A DNA stretch of 7,944 nucleotides from Spirochaetota bacterium (GTDB lineage: Bacteria; Spirochaetota; B62-G9), in the NCBI GenBank assembly GCA_026990615.1, contig JALXDB010000094.1, positions 1 through 7,944 on the forward strand, given 5' to 3'. Under the pieces are notes generated by a model. That model did not search any database and had not been told where the DNA came from. It saw nothing but the letters and a program-made list of their open reading frames with translations. Of the stretch, positions 1 through 6,458 are shown piece by piece. Position 1 is the stretch's first letter. Each line of letters opens with the position of its first letter. The position numbers were made by a program, and so were the translations under genes.

Positions 1-1472
1 GAATCATCTGGATTCTCTCTGGTAAAAAGTCTGTCATAGAGTCTTACCTCCAGGGGAACGGCAAATTCCGCAGATACCCAGTGAAGTGTCCCTCTTACCT
101 TTCTTCCGTCATTTGTCCATCCACCTTTCGACTCCGGGTCGTAGGTGCAGATTATCTCTTCAATTTCTCCTGTATCTTTATTTTTAATCAGATCTTTAAA
201 TTTAATATAGTACGCGTATTTTAGTCTTACCTCTATACCCGGAGCAAGTCTGAAGTATTTTGGTGGTGGATCCAATTTAAAATCACTTTCTTCAATATAT
301 AGAGTTCTTGAAAAGGGGATTTTTCTTTTGCCCATAGAGGGGTCCTCCGGGTTGTTCTCAGCTTCAAGGTACTCGACCTGCCCCTCGGGATAATTCTCTA
401 TGGTAACCCTCAAAGGTTTTAAAACTACCATTGCTCTCTGTGCCCTTTTGTTTAAATCCTCCCTCAAACAATGTTCCAGTAAATTTATATCAACTATACT
501 ATTACTCTTGGCAACTCCTATCCTGTTACTAAAATCCCTGATTGCTTCTGGTGTGTAGCCTCTTCTTCTGAGTCCCGAGATTGTCGGCATGCGGGGATCA
601 TCCCATCCATTAACTATACCGAGCTCTACAAGTTTGCTCAGCTTTCTTTTACTCATAACTGTATAAGTCAGGTTCAATCTAGCGAATTCAATCTGTTTTG
701 GTTTAGCCGGCACCGGGAGGTTTTCGATAAACCAGTTGTAGAGAGGGCGGTGGTCTTCGAATTCAAGGGTGCACAGGGAGTGAGTGATTCCCTCTATTGC
801 ATCTGAAAGGGGATGGGCAAAATCATACATGGGATATATACACCACTTATCACCGGATCTATGATGGGATGCCTTTTTGATTCTATAAATTACCGGATCC
901 CTCATATTGAGGTTTGGTGATGCCATATCAATTTTTGCCCTTAACACACATTCTCCCTCTTCGAACTCGCCTTTTCTCATCTTTTCAAAAAGTTTGAGGT
1001 TTTCCTCGACAGATCTGTCCCTGTAAGGACTGTTTTTCCCCGGTTCTGTCAATGTTCCTCTATACTCCTTGATCTCCTGGGTTGACAAACTATCCACGTA
1101 TGCCTTACCATCTTTGATAAGCTGTACAGCATACTCGTAGAATTTATCAAAATAGTCGGATGCATAGTATAAATGTTCACCCCAGTCGAAACCCAGCCAT
1201 TTCACATCCCTTTTTATTGATTCTATATACTCAACATCCTCCTTTACAGGATTTGTATCGTCAAACCTGAGGTGGCACCTTCCTCCGAACTCTACTGCAA
1301 TTCCGAAGTTCAGACAGATGGATTTTGCATGTCCGATATGAAGATAACCGTTGGGCTCCGGAGGAAACCTTGTTACAACCTCCTTAACCTTTCCCGATTT
1401 TAAATCTTCAATTATAATTTCCCTTATGAAATCTTTACCCGAACTGTTTCTAATCCCATCTTCTGAAGCCAT
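1..1472 (-). CDS. glnS: Glutaminyl-tRNA synthetase, C-terminus cut by window edge
   Basis: Class I aminoacyl-tRNA synthetase that charges tRNA-Gln with glutamine in the cytoplasm using ATP. I translated the minus strand by hand: about 490 residues are present, open to the left edge. The class I signature [15 protein letters not shown] lies near residues 37-51 (HIGH at 45-48), and the second signature VMSKRKL is at 272-278. Between them are stretches typical of GlnRS ([35 protein letters not shown]), followed by the start of the anticodon-binding beta-barrels. E. coli GlnRS has about 554 residues, so roughly 60 are missing. I chose the ATG at 1472 because AAGGAG sits 7 nt upstream; an in-frame ATG at 1493 has no ribosome site. 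The gene is divergent from the COG1579 gene. An archaeal-type GluRS is related, but the [12 protein letters not shown] and VMSKRKL forms favour GlnRS. Confidence 0.95.
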   Translation of the reverse strand, partial: MASEDGIRNSSGKDFIREIIIEDLKSGKVKEVVTRFPPEPNGYLHIGHAKSICLNFGIAVEFGGRCHLRFDDTNPVKEDVEYIESIKRDVKWLGFDWGEHLYYASDYFDKFYEYAVQLIKDGKAYVDSLSTQEIKEYRGTLTEPGKNSPYRDRSVEENLKLFEKMRKGEFEEGECVLRAKIDMASPNLNMRDPVIYRIKKASHHRSGDKWCIYPMYDFAHPLSDAIEGITHSLCTLEFEDHRPLYNWFIENLPVPAKPKQIEFARLNLTYTVMSKRKLSKLVELGIVNGWDDPRMPTISGLRRRGYTPEAIRDFSNRIGVAKSNSIVDINLLEHCLREDLNKRAQRAMVVLKPLRVTIENYPEGQVEYLEAENNPEDPSMGKRKIPFSRTLYIEESDFKLDPPPKYFRLAPGIEVRLKYAYYIKFKDLIKNKDTGEIEEIICTYDPESKGGWTNDGRKVRGTLHWVSAEFAVPLEVRLYDRLFTRENPDD

Positions 1473-1479
1473 CAAGGCG

Positions 1480-1485
1480 CTCCTT
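1480..1485 (-). promoter_or_regulatory. Ribosome binding site of glnS
   Basis: AAGGAG on the minus strand, 7 nt before the ATG at 1472. It decides the start: the alternative in-frame ATG at 1493 lies upstream of this site and has no Shine-Dalgarno sequence of its own. Confidence 0.8.
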
Positions 1486-1513
1486 AAAAACATTGTGTGA
1501 AACTAACCAATAA

Positions 1514-1542
1514 AATATAAAATAAATTTTTTTGGTAAGCAA
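1514..1542 (-). promoter_or_regulatory. Candidate sigma-70-type promoter of glnS
   Basis: Read on the minus strand, TTGCTT (1537-1542) is followed after 17 bp by TATATT (1514-1519), giving a leader of about 35 nt before the glnS start. The -10 box is good (5 of 6) but the -35 matches only TTG. The region is very AT-rich, so chance matches are easy. This is inference only. Confidence 0.35.
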
Positions 1543-1585
1543 AGAGATTCAAAAATTATATATAGAATGCCTATATGCATCTCTT
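1542..1585. repeat. Nested inverted repeat between the divergent genes
   Basis: The outer arms AAGAGAT (1542-1548) and ATCTCTT (1579-1585) enclose an inner pair ATATAG (1560-1565) and CTATAT (1571-1576) with a 5-nt gap. The spacing is asymmetric (11 nt on the left, 2 nt on the right). It lies between the two candidate promoters, where an operator for either gene could sit. The arms are short and the region is AT-rich, so it may be chance. Confidence 0.3.
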
Positions 1586-1606
1586 GAACTGCTAAATACA
1601 TCTTTC

Positions 1607-1635
1607 TTTACTTTTTAAAACTTTACTTATATATT
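1607..1635 (+). promoter_or_regulatory. Candidate promoter of the COG1579 gene
   Basis: TTTACT (1607-1612) and TATATT (1630-1635) are separated by 17 bp, about 35 nt before the start codon at 1671. They match the sigma-70 consensus at 4 of 6 and 5 of 6 positions. TATTAT at 1632-1637 is an alternative -10. If used, this promoter could also carry transcription on through the RNase HI gene and rnpB. Confidence 0.4.
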
Positions 1636-1670
1636 ATAGCCGGAAAATCAATGTATTAGAGAGTATAAAG

Positions 1671-2408
1671 ATGGGAAAGATGAAAGAAGTTTTTGATAAA
1701 TTAATAAAGCTCCAAGATGTATTGTTAAAAGAGTTTAAAGCCGAAGACGAGTTAAAGGAAATTCCCAGGGAACTGAATGCCTTAAAGGCAAAATATGAAA
1801 GGCTTGAGAGGAGCCTTAAAGAGGAAAAGGAAAATATTGAAAATTATAAAAAAACGGTCGAAGACATTCTAAAAAATATAGAAGCTCTGAATAGAGATAA
1901 AGAAAAGTATGAGGGCCAGATTCTTCAAATTAAAACACAGAAAGAGTACGAGGCTCTGACAAGCGAAATTGCCCAGATAGAAGAGAAAATTAGTTTAATG
2001 AAGGAGCAGGAGGAGGACCTGAACAGCGAAATAGTTAAATTAAACAGGGAGATAGAAAATCAGGAAGAAGAGTATGCAAGGTTGAAGGAAGAAATAGCAG
2101 TAAAGGAAAAGGAAGTAAACGAACAACTGGAGAATAAAAAAAGAGAGCTGGAAGGCTATTTAAAAGAAAAAGAGGAGATTTCATCCGGCCTTGATGATGA
2201 AATTATATACAAGTTCGAAAAAATAGTTAAAAAGAAAGATGGGATAGGAATAGTTTCAATAAAAAACAATATCTGTATGGGCTGCAATATGATTCTACCA
2301 CCACAATTCGTAAATGATGTAAGAAGAGAGGAGAGCATAATATTCTGTCCGAATTGCTCCAGAATTCTCTACTATTTTGAAGAAGAACCTCAGGATATTG
2401 CAATCTAG
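1671..2408 (+). CDS. COG1579-family coiled-coil protein with C4 zinc ribbon
   Basis: Predicted cytoplasmic protein of 245 residues. Residues about 7-185 are a nearly continuous, highly charged (Glu/Lys) heptad-rich helix, expected to form a long antiparallel coiled coil. Residues about 190-235 form a zinc ribbon with all four cysteines present: C202 and C205 in CMGC, C226 and C229 in CPNC. Between them is the family-typical LPPQFVNDV, and after them RILYY. There is no signal peptide or membrane segment. The family is widespread; its precise function is not firmly established, and a nucleic-acid or RNA-metabolism role is inferred from the ribbon and from its neighbours (RNase HI gene and rnpB). 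ATG 1671 is preceded only by a weak GAGAG; ATG 1680 (residue 4) is an alternative start. A 70-nt gap separates it from the next gene. Confidence 0.88.
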   Translation: MGKMKEVFDKLIKLQDVLLKEFKAEDELKEIPRELNALKAKYERLERSLKEEKENIENYKKTVEDILKNIEALNRDKEKYEGQILQIKTQKEYEALTSEIAQIEEKISLMKEQEEDLNSEIVKLNREIENQEEEYARLKEEIAVKEKEVNEQLENKKRELEGYLKEKEEISSGLDDEIIYKFEKIVKKKDGIGIVSIKNNICMGCNMILPPQFVNDVRREESIIFCPNCSRILYYFEEEPQDIAI

Positions 2409-2431
2409 ATTATTTCCCTTTCTTAAAATAT

Positions 2432-2460
2432 TTGAAAGTAATATAAAAATTATTTAAATT
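2432..2460 (+). promoter_or_regulatory. Candidate promoter before the RNase HI gene
   Basis: TTGAAA (2432-2437) and TAAATT (2455-2460) are 17 bp apart (5 of 6 and 4 of 6 matches to consensus). Transcription would start near 2467, leaving only about 12 nt before the GTG start at 2479. It could supply a shared RNase HI/rnpB transcript. The gap is extremely AT-rich, so confidence is low. Confidence 0.35.
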
Positions 2461-2478
2461 TAATATCAGGAAGAGTCT

Positions 2479-2946
2479 GTGATAGAGGTTTATATTGACG
2501 GAGGTTCAAGAGGTAATCCCGGAAACGCTGCAATCGGATTTGTAGTCTACAGAGACGGTTCTGAGATATACAGATTAGGCAAGAAGATTGGAGTAACAAC
2601 AAATAACAGGGCTGAATACACAGCATTAATTGAAGCATTAAAATACCTGCTGAGAACAGCAGATAACAATGAAAAAATAACGATTATCTCCGATAGTGAA
2701 TTAATAGTAAATCAGATAAACGGAAAATATAAAGTTAAAAGTAGATCTATTGCTCCTCTTTACAAGGAAGCTATAGGATTATTGAAAAATTTTAAGAATA
2801 TAGAACTTATCCATGTGAAAAGAGAGAACAACAGGGTCTCCGATTGGATACTTAATAGAATACTTGACAATAAAGACTACGGACCGGCAGATTGGCCGCG
2901 GGAATCGGATAAAGGTCCGGTTCCTGAGGAAAGTCCGGGCTCCTAA
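2479..2946 (+). CDS. rnhA: RNase HI-family ribonuclease; 3' end overlaps rnpB
   Basis: Endonuclease that cuts the RNA strand of RNA/DNA hybrids using two metal ions. The fold runs over residues 1-130 and the four acidic catalytic positions are visible: D7 in YIDGGSRGNPG, E46 in TNNRAEYTAL, D72 in ISDSELIVNQ, and D122 in NNRVSDWIL. It lacks the basic protrusion of E. coli RNase HI and resembles the compact archaeal-like RNase HI group. Translation starts at GTG 2479, with AGGAAG 5 nt upstream. The odd part is the 3' end: no stop codon follows the catalytic domain, and the frame runs on into the RNase P RNA gene, ending at TAA 2944-2946. Residues from about 131 to 155 (rich in Pro, Gly, Glu, Ser) are therefore specified by rnpB sequence and look like a read-through tail rather than a domain. 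Confidence 0.9.
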   Translation: MIEVYIDGGSRGNPGNAAIGFVVYRDGSEIYRLGKKIGVTTNNRAEYTALIEALKYLLRTADNNEKITIISDSELIVNQINGKYKVKSRSIAPLYKEAIGLLKNFKNIELIHVKRENNRVSDWILNRILDNKDYGPADWPRESDKGPVPEESPGS

Positions 2947-3232
2947 AGGGGAGAGCACTGGGTAACACCCAGGAGGAGAAATCCTACGGAAAGTGCCACA
3001 GAAACCAGACCGCCCCGTTAAGGGGTAAGGGTGAAAGGGTGAGGTAAGAGCTCACCGCCTGGAATGGTGACATTCCAGTGGCTGGTAAACCCTGCTCGGA
3101 GCAAGGCCGAATAAACGGGCATGAAGTTCCCCGCTTCAAGCCCGCGGGTAGGCTGCTTGAGATGCTTTTCGCATCCAAGATAGATGGCCATTAAAACAGA
3201 ACCCGGCTTACTACCGGTCCGTAGTCTTTATT
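2869..3232 (+). repeat. 19-bp perfect inverted repeat forming an extended P1 stem of rnpB
   Basis: Arms 2869-2887 and 3214-3232 are exact reverse complements over 19 positions. The inner 13 bp form RNase P helix P1; the outer 6 bp (AATAAA with TTTATT) extend it into flanking sequence. The 3' arm runs into a U-rich tract (TTTATTTTTATC), so its end could help release polymerase or mark a 3' processing site, although arms separated by over 320 nt are not a classical terminator hairpin. Confidence 0.75.
2875..3226 (+). ncRNA. rnpB: RNase P RNA, bacterial type A
   Basis: Catalytic RNA of RNase P, which removes 5' leaders from pre-tRNAs. Conserved blocks closely match the E. coli RNA: GAGGAAAGTCCGGGCTCC (2926-2943), GGGTGAAAGGGTG, GAGCAAGGCC, GGGTAGGCTGCTTGAG, and ACAGAACCCGGCTTA near the 3' end. 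Helices I could pair: P1 (2875-2887 with 3214-3226); P2 TGGCC 2893-2897 with GGCCA 3186-3190; P3 2901-2909 with 2916-2924; P4 2931-2939 with 3202-3209, leaving the conserved bulged U at 2934; a GUGA-capped hairpin at 3060-3077 (P13 by alignment). The P15-P17 arm is 3116-3126 with 3134-3144, and its loop TCCCC (3128-3132) can pair with GGGGA (2948-2952). That P6 pseudoknot marks type A. The GGT at 3147-3149 is the expected tRNA CCA-binding site. Mature ends are set by P1 and by comparison, not by a processing signal. Confidence 0.97.
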
Positions 3233-3260
3233 TTTATCTGATTATCTTCAAAGGTGAGAA

Positions 3261-4199
3261 ATGGAGCTGCATTTCGCTGAAGATATAGACCTTTCGAGGG
3301 TTGATTTAAACGAGGAAAGATATAAAGTAGAATATAAAACTTCAACCCAAAAAACTGAATTTGAAAGAAGTGCCCTTCCTCCAGTATTAGTTAAAGAAGG
3401 CAAAATCTTTTATCCATCGATTAATATTGAATCTGTATTAAATCAAATTAAAAAAACAAATAGAATAAAAAATGCCCTTTTCTTCGATGCCGGTGAGGGG
3501 AAAAAGAGTGTATTCTTTGGTCTTTACGGCTTAAAAAAGGAGATGGGAGGTATAAATCCGGTAGAAAAATCTCTGTTCATAAAAATCTTTCTTGATGATA
3601 TTGGAAATGATATATATAAGATCCTTGGAATTCCATTGAACAGGAATATGATCAGTGGATATAGTAAAATCTATAAACTTCCAGACTTTGCTAAGGAATT
3701 AATCGTATCTGGTGAAGTCAACGAAATAAACGCTGTAAAGATCATAACTCTGTTCAAAGATGAATACTGGGGAAAACTATTCAAATTTATCCACGGGTTA
3801 AAATTTGGCATCAAAAAAAGAGATGAAATACTTGAGATGATCTACGATATTTCTGTTCGTGACAGTTTAGATATTGATGAAATCATAAACTCAGATGAGA
3901 TAGCAAAGATACAGGAGCTTAAAATTGACCCTCCCCAGAAAGCTGAGCGAATTTTTAACATAATTTTCAAAAAAAGATATCCCGAAAGAGCAGCATTTAT
4001 TGAAAGAGTATATCAAAAGTTAAATAAACTCGGACTTCCAAAGAACGTAAGAATTGAAACTCCAAAAGACTTTGAAAAATGGGAGTTTGATATAAGGATA
4101 AGGTTTAAGAAATCAGGAGAATTGAAAGAAGGAATTGAAAGAATAAACTCTTTGTTAAGCTCAGGATTAATAGATGATATCTTAGAAAACAGGTATTAG
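3261..4199 (+). CDS. Divergent ParB-like protein with ParB-type helix-turn-helix
   Basis: Cytoplasmic protein of 312 residues. The clearest resemblance is residues about 98-165, from GINPVEKSLFIKIFLDD through KLPDFAKELIVSGEVNEINAVKII. This follows the ParB/Spo0J/KorB pattern NP.E.a..y..l.....-HTH-.Ll.LP..v..li..G.l....A..l. Residues about 38-95 (LPPVLVKEGKIFYPS...) could be a decayed ParB N-terminal domain, but the GERR motif that binds and hydrolyses CTP in true ParB is absent; PSINIES occupies its place. Residues about 222-312 form a charged C-terminal region I do not recognise. The start ATG 3261 has AAGGTGA just upstream. No parA or parS site is visible nearby. It begins 34 nt after rnpB and its stop overlaps that of the convergent MerR gene. 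DNA binding is inferred; a role in chromosome partition is not established. Confidence 0.6.
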   Translation: MELHFAEDIDLSRVDLNEERYKVEYKTSTQKTEFERSALPPVLVKEGKIFYPSINIESVLNQIKKTNRIKNALFFDAGEGKKSVFFGLYGLKKEMGGINPVEKSLFIKIFLDDIGNDIYKILGIPLNRNMISGYSKIYKLPDFAKELIVSGEVNEINAVKIITLFKDEYWGKLFKFIHGLKFGIKKRDEILEMIYDISVRDSLDIDEIINSDEIAKIQELKIDPPQKAERIFNIIFKKRYPERAAFIERVYQKLNKLGLPKNVRIETPKDFEKWEFDIRIRFKKSGELKEGIERINSLLSSGLIDDILENRY

Positions 4200-4531
4200 A
4201 TATTTCGATTTATAATCTCGAGCATTTCATATAGATCGTTCTTTATATCCTCTATCCTCTCGTAAACGGCAGATCTCTTCCTCTTTAGCAAAGAATCCCA
4301 GAGAACTTTTTTTGCTCCGGGGACACTGTACCCCTTTACGTAAACGAGCTCTTTAATTGAAAGCACAATACCTATATCCCTTTTGGTGTACAACCTGTGG
4401 CCCGATTTATTCTTTAAAGGCTGGAGAAAGGGAAACTCCTTCTCCCAGTATCTAAGTATATAAGGTTTTACACCTGTTATTTTAGATACATCTCCTATCG
4501 AAAAAAAAAGCTTACTCTTTTCTTTTTCCAA
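4196..4531 (-). CDS. Small MerR-family DNA-binding regulator
   Basis: Predicted transcriptional regulator of 111 residues. Residues about 9-78 form a complete MerR winged helix-turn-helix: FSIGDVSKITGVKPYILRYWE (helix-turn-helix), then the wing SGHRLYTKRDI, then LSIKELVYVKGYSVPGAKKVL. The rest is a short charged helix (80-111) likely to dimerise; there is no effector-binding domain and no cysteine for metal sensing. The ligand is unknown. The only usable start in the open frame is TTG 4531, because an in-frame stop lies seven codons upstream with no ATG or GTG between. This start lies within the last 20 nt of plsY, suggesting translational coupling. It is the last gene of the minus-strand run and its stop codon overlaps that of the convergent ParB-like gene. 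Confidence 0.88.
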   Translation of the reverse strand: MEKEKSKLFFSIGDVSKITGVKPYILRYWEKEFPFLQPLKNKSGHRLYTKRDIGIVLSIKELVYVKGYSVPGAKKVLWDSLLKRKRSAVYERIEDIKNDLYEMLEIINRNI

Positions 4532-5120
4532 TTTTATTCTCTGTCCCGGAAATTAATCTCTTTATGTTTTCACGGTGAGTAAGTACCACTGACACAAAGA
4601 GTATTATAGAGAAAACAAGCTGGTATATATCTTCAAACCGCAAATAAAGATATATATTTGATATTAAAAATGTAAAAGCCGCAGATAGTGAACCAAGGGA
4701 AACATATCTGAACACAAAAACAACAATCAGAAAAACAATTAGTGATGCTACAACACCGTAAGGGCTTACAGCAATAGCAACTCCAAGTCCAGTGGCAACC
4801 CCCTTACCGCCTTTAAATTTTAAATAGGGCGAGAATATATTTCCGAGTATTACTGTTAAGCCAAATAATAATCTAAACAGCTCGAAATTTTCTGCAAAAC
4901 TGGCAAAGTAGTAGGTTGTTAAAAATGCCTTTGCAATATCTATTACCAGTACTATAGAGGCAATCTTAAAACCGGATACTCTGAATACATTGGTAAAACC
5001 AATATTTCCGCTTCCGTATTTCCTTATATCTTTTTTTTCAGCAAGCCTGACTGCAATATATCCTGTGGGAATTCCGCCGATGAAAAAGGATATTATGAAA
5101 AAGAAAATTATCTTTAGCAT
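4512..5120 (-). CDS. plsY: Acyl-phosphate:glycerol-3-phosphate acyltransferase PlsY
   Basis: Integral inner-membrane enzyme that transfers an acyl chain from acyl-phosphate to glycerol-3-phosphate, making lysophosphatidic acid, the first step of phospholipid synthesis in the PlsX/PlsY route. The 202 residues are the usual family length, with several hydrophobic spans (about 1-22, 52-72, 82-98, 110-140, 145-160, 168-181). All three active-site motifs are visible: GGIPTGY with DIRKYGSGNIGFTN (15-44), KFKGGKGVATG (101-111), and HRENIKRLISGTE (182-194). One oddity is LGNIFSPYLKF before motif 2, where many homologues have Gly-His instead of Gly-Asn. ATG 5120 begins a typical PlsY N-terminus, although its ribosome site is weak. 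It lies 30 nt after der and its end overlaps the MerR gene. Confidence 0.96.
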   Translation of the reverse strand: MLKIIFFFIISFFIGGIPTGYIAVRLAEKKDIRKYGSGNIGFTNVFRVSGFKIASIVLVIDIAKAFLTTYYFASFAENFELFRLLFGLTVILGNIFSPYLKFKGGKGVATGLGVAIAVSPYGVVASLIVFLIVVFVFRYVSLGSLSAAFTFLISNIYLYLRFEDIYQLVFSIILFVSVVLTHRENIKRLISGTENKIGKRKE

Positions 5121-5150
5121 GGTGGTCCATCCAACATCAAATAAACTGGT

Positions 5151-6458
5151 CTAATCACTTCTAATCAGAATATTTACAGGTACTCCCGTAAAATCGATAC
5201 TCTTTCTCAGTTTGTTGGCGATAAATCTCCTGTAATTCTCATCAACCCTTTCTGATCTATTTACAAAGAATTCAAAAATCGGGGGCGCCGTGTCCTTCTG
5301 ATAACCGTATTTGATATACAATCCATGATGACTTAATCCATGTAAAAATGAGTTTAGTACACTTGTTTTAACCTTTTTTGTATAGTTATTATAAACCTTT
5401 ATTATAGCATTTAAAAGTTTTAATTTATTGTAACCGGTTTTGGCCGACACTGTTATTTTGTAAGCAAATCCTATATGGGGAAATTTGTAATCTAATTGAT
5501 CAAAATAATCTCTTTCTCGAACATTCATATCCTGCATTAAGTCCCATTTATTTACGGCAAGAATTAAGGCCTTGCCTTCTTTAACTACAAGATCCGATAT
5601 TTTTTTATCCTGTGAAGTTATACCCTCGGTTGCATCTATGATTAAAATAGATATATCCGATTCTTTGATTGCCTTCTGTGCTCTTGTCAGACTGTAGAAT
5701 TCTACACTTTCTTTTATCTTTCTGTATTTTCTGATACCCGCCGTATCAATAAATCTGATTTTGTAATTCCTGTAATCAAGGATTTCATCGATAGCGTCCC
5801 TTGTAGTTCCGGGAGTATCGCTAACTATTGCCCTGTCACGGCCCAGCAGCATATTCAGAATGGAAGATTTACCAACATTCGGTCTTCCGACTATTGCCAC
5901 TTTAATTTCCCTGGTTTCGATATGCGATTCATCACCTGTAATTCTGTCGGCATAAAACTCATAGATTAAATTGAGGAGTTCTTCTTTTAGTTGGTCTATT
6001 CCCCTGTTGTGCACAACAGATATCGGCAGAATCCTGTTGAATCCAAGGGAATAGAAATCGTACACATCGCTTTCAAGATCACTATTATCCACCTTGTTAA
6101 CGGCAAGAATTGTTGGCTTTGATAATTTTCTCAATTGTTCAGCAATATGCTGATCTTCTATCGTTAGACTATGAACATCGCAAAGAAATATTACAATATC
6201 AGATTCTTTAATAAGGTTAAGATTGATTTCATTCACCTTTGAACTTATCTTTTCTTTTGATCTGGAAATACCTCCTGTATCGGCAATTCTTACAGGAATA
6301 CTATCCAACTTTATTACTTCGAAATTTACATCCCTTGTTATACCCGGTTGCGGCGATTCTATAGCTTTTCTCTTTTTTACAAGTCTGTTAAAGAGAGATG
6401 ACTTTCCAACGTTTGGTTTCCCTATAATGGCTACTTTAATTGGTTCTAATTCAGACAT
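5151..6458 (-). CDS. der: Ribosome-assembly GTPase Der (EngA)
   Basis: Essential cytoplasmic GTPase needed for maturation of the 50S ribosomal subunit. It has the diagnostic layout of two tandem GTPase domains and a C-terminal KH-like domain in 435 residues, the usual length. Domain 1: P-loop GKPNVGKS 13-20, switch PGITRD, DTGG 60-63, NKVD 121-124. Domain 2: GRPNVGKS 191-198, PGTTRD, DTAG 238-241, NKWD 303-306, SAK 338-340. The KH-like region is about 345-435, with the typical APPIFEFFVN and ending FTGVPVNILIRSD. All nucleotide-binding motifs are intact. I chose ATG 6458 (MSELEPIKVAIIG) over the TTG at 6488, because family members start just before the first beta strand and AGGGAAA lies directly upstream. 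The ATG overlaps the ptsI stop by 8 nt, implying coupled translation. Confidence 0.96.
   Translation of the reverse strand: MSELEPIKVAIIGKPNVGKSSLFNRLVKKRKAIESPQPGITRDVNFEVIKLDSIPVRIADTGGISRSKEKISSKVNEINLNLIKESDIVIFLCDVHSLTIEDQHIAEQLRKLSKPTILAVNKVDNSDLESDVYDFYSLGFNRILPISVVHNRGIDQLKEELLNLIYEFYADRITGDESHIETREIKVAIVGRPNVGKSSILNMLLGRDRAIVSDTPGTTRDAIDEILDYRNYKIRFIDTAGIRKYRKIKESVEFYSLTRAQKAIKESDISILIIDATEGITSQDKKISDLVVKEGKALILAVNKWDLMQDMNVRERDYFDQLDYKFPHIGFAYKITVSAKTGYNKLKLLNAIIKVYNNYTKKVKTSVLNSFLHGLSHHGLYIKYGYQKDTAPPIFEFFVNRSERVDENYRRFIANKLRKSIDFTGVPVNILIRSD

Noticed and set aside
2156..2338. 60-codon open frame on the minus strand within the COG1579 gene
   Set aside because: Antisense to the conserved zinc-ribbon coding region; composition is that of a shadow frame and no family is recognised.
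2418..2438. CTTTC...GAAAG hairpin after the COG1579 stop as a terminator
   Set aside because: Only 5 bp, AT-rich, with no following T run; too weak to call, and it overlaps a candidate -35 box.
2450..2638. 62-codon open frame on the minus strand over the RNase HI start
   Set aside because: Antisense to the catalytic N-terminus of RNase HI, with no ribosome site or recognisable domain.
2864..2869. Perfect TTGACA -35 box just before rnpB
   Set aside because: The position 17 bp downstream falls at GCAGAT inside RNase P RNA, with no -10 resemblance, and would start transcription after P1.
2869..2946. C-terminal 25-residue extension of RNase HI as a functional protein domain
   Set aside because: Every base is accounted for by conserved RNase P RNA structure, so the peptide is most simply a by-product of the overlap.
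2984..3178. 64-codon open frame on the minus strand
   Set aside because: Lies entirely within the RNase P RNA gene; the conservation there is explained by RNA structure.
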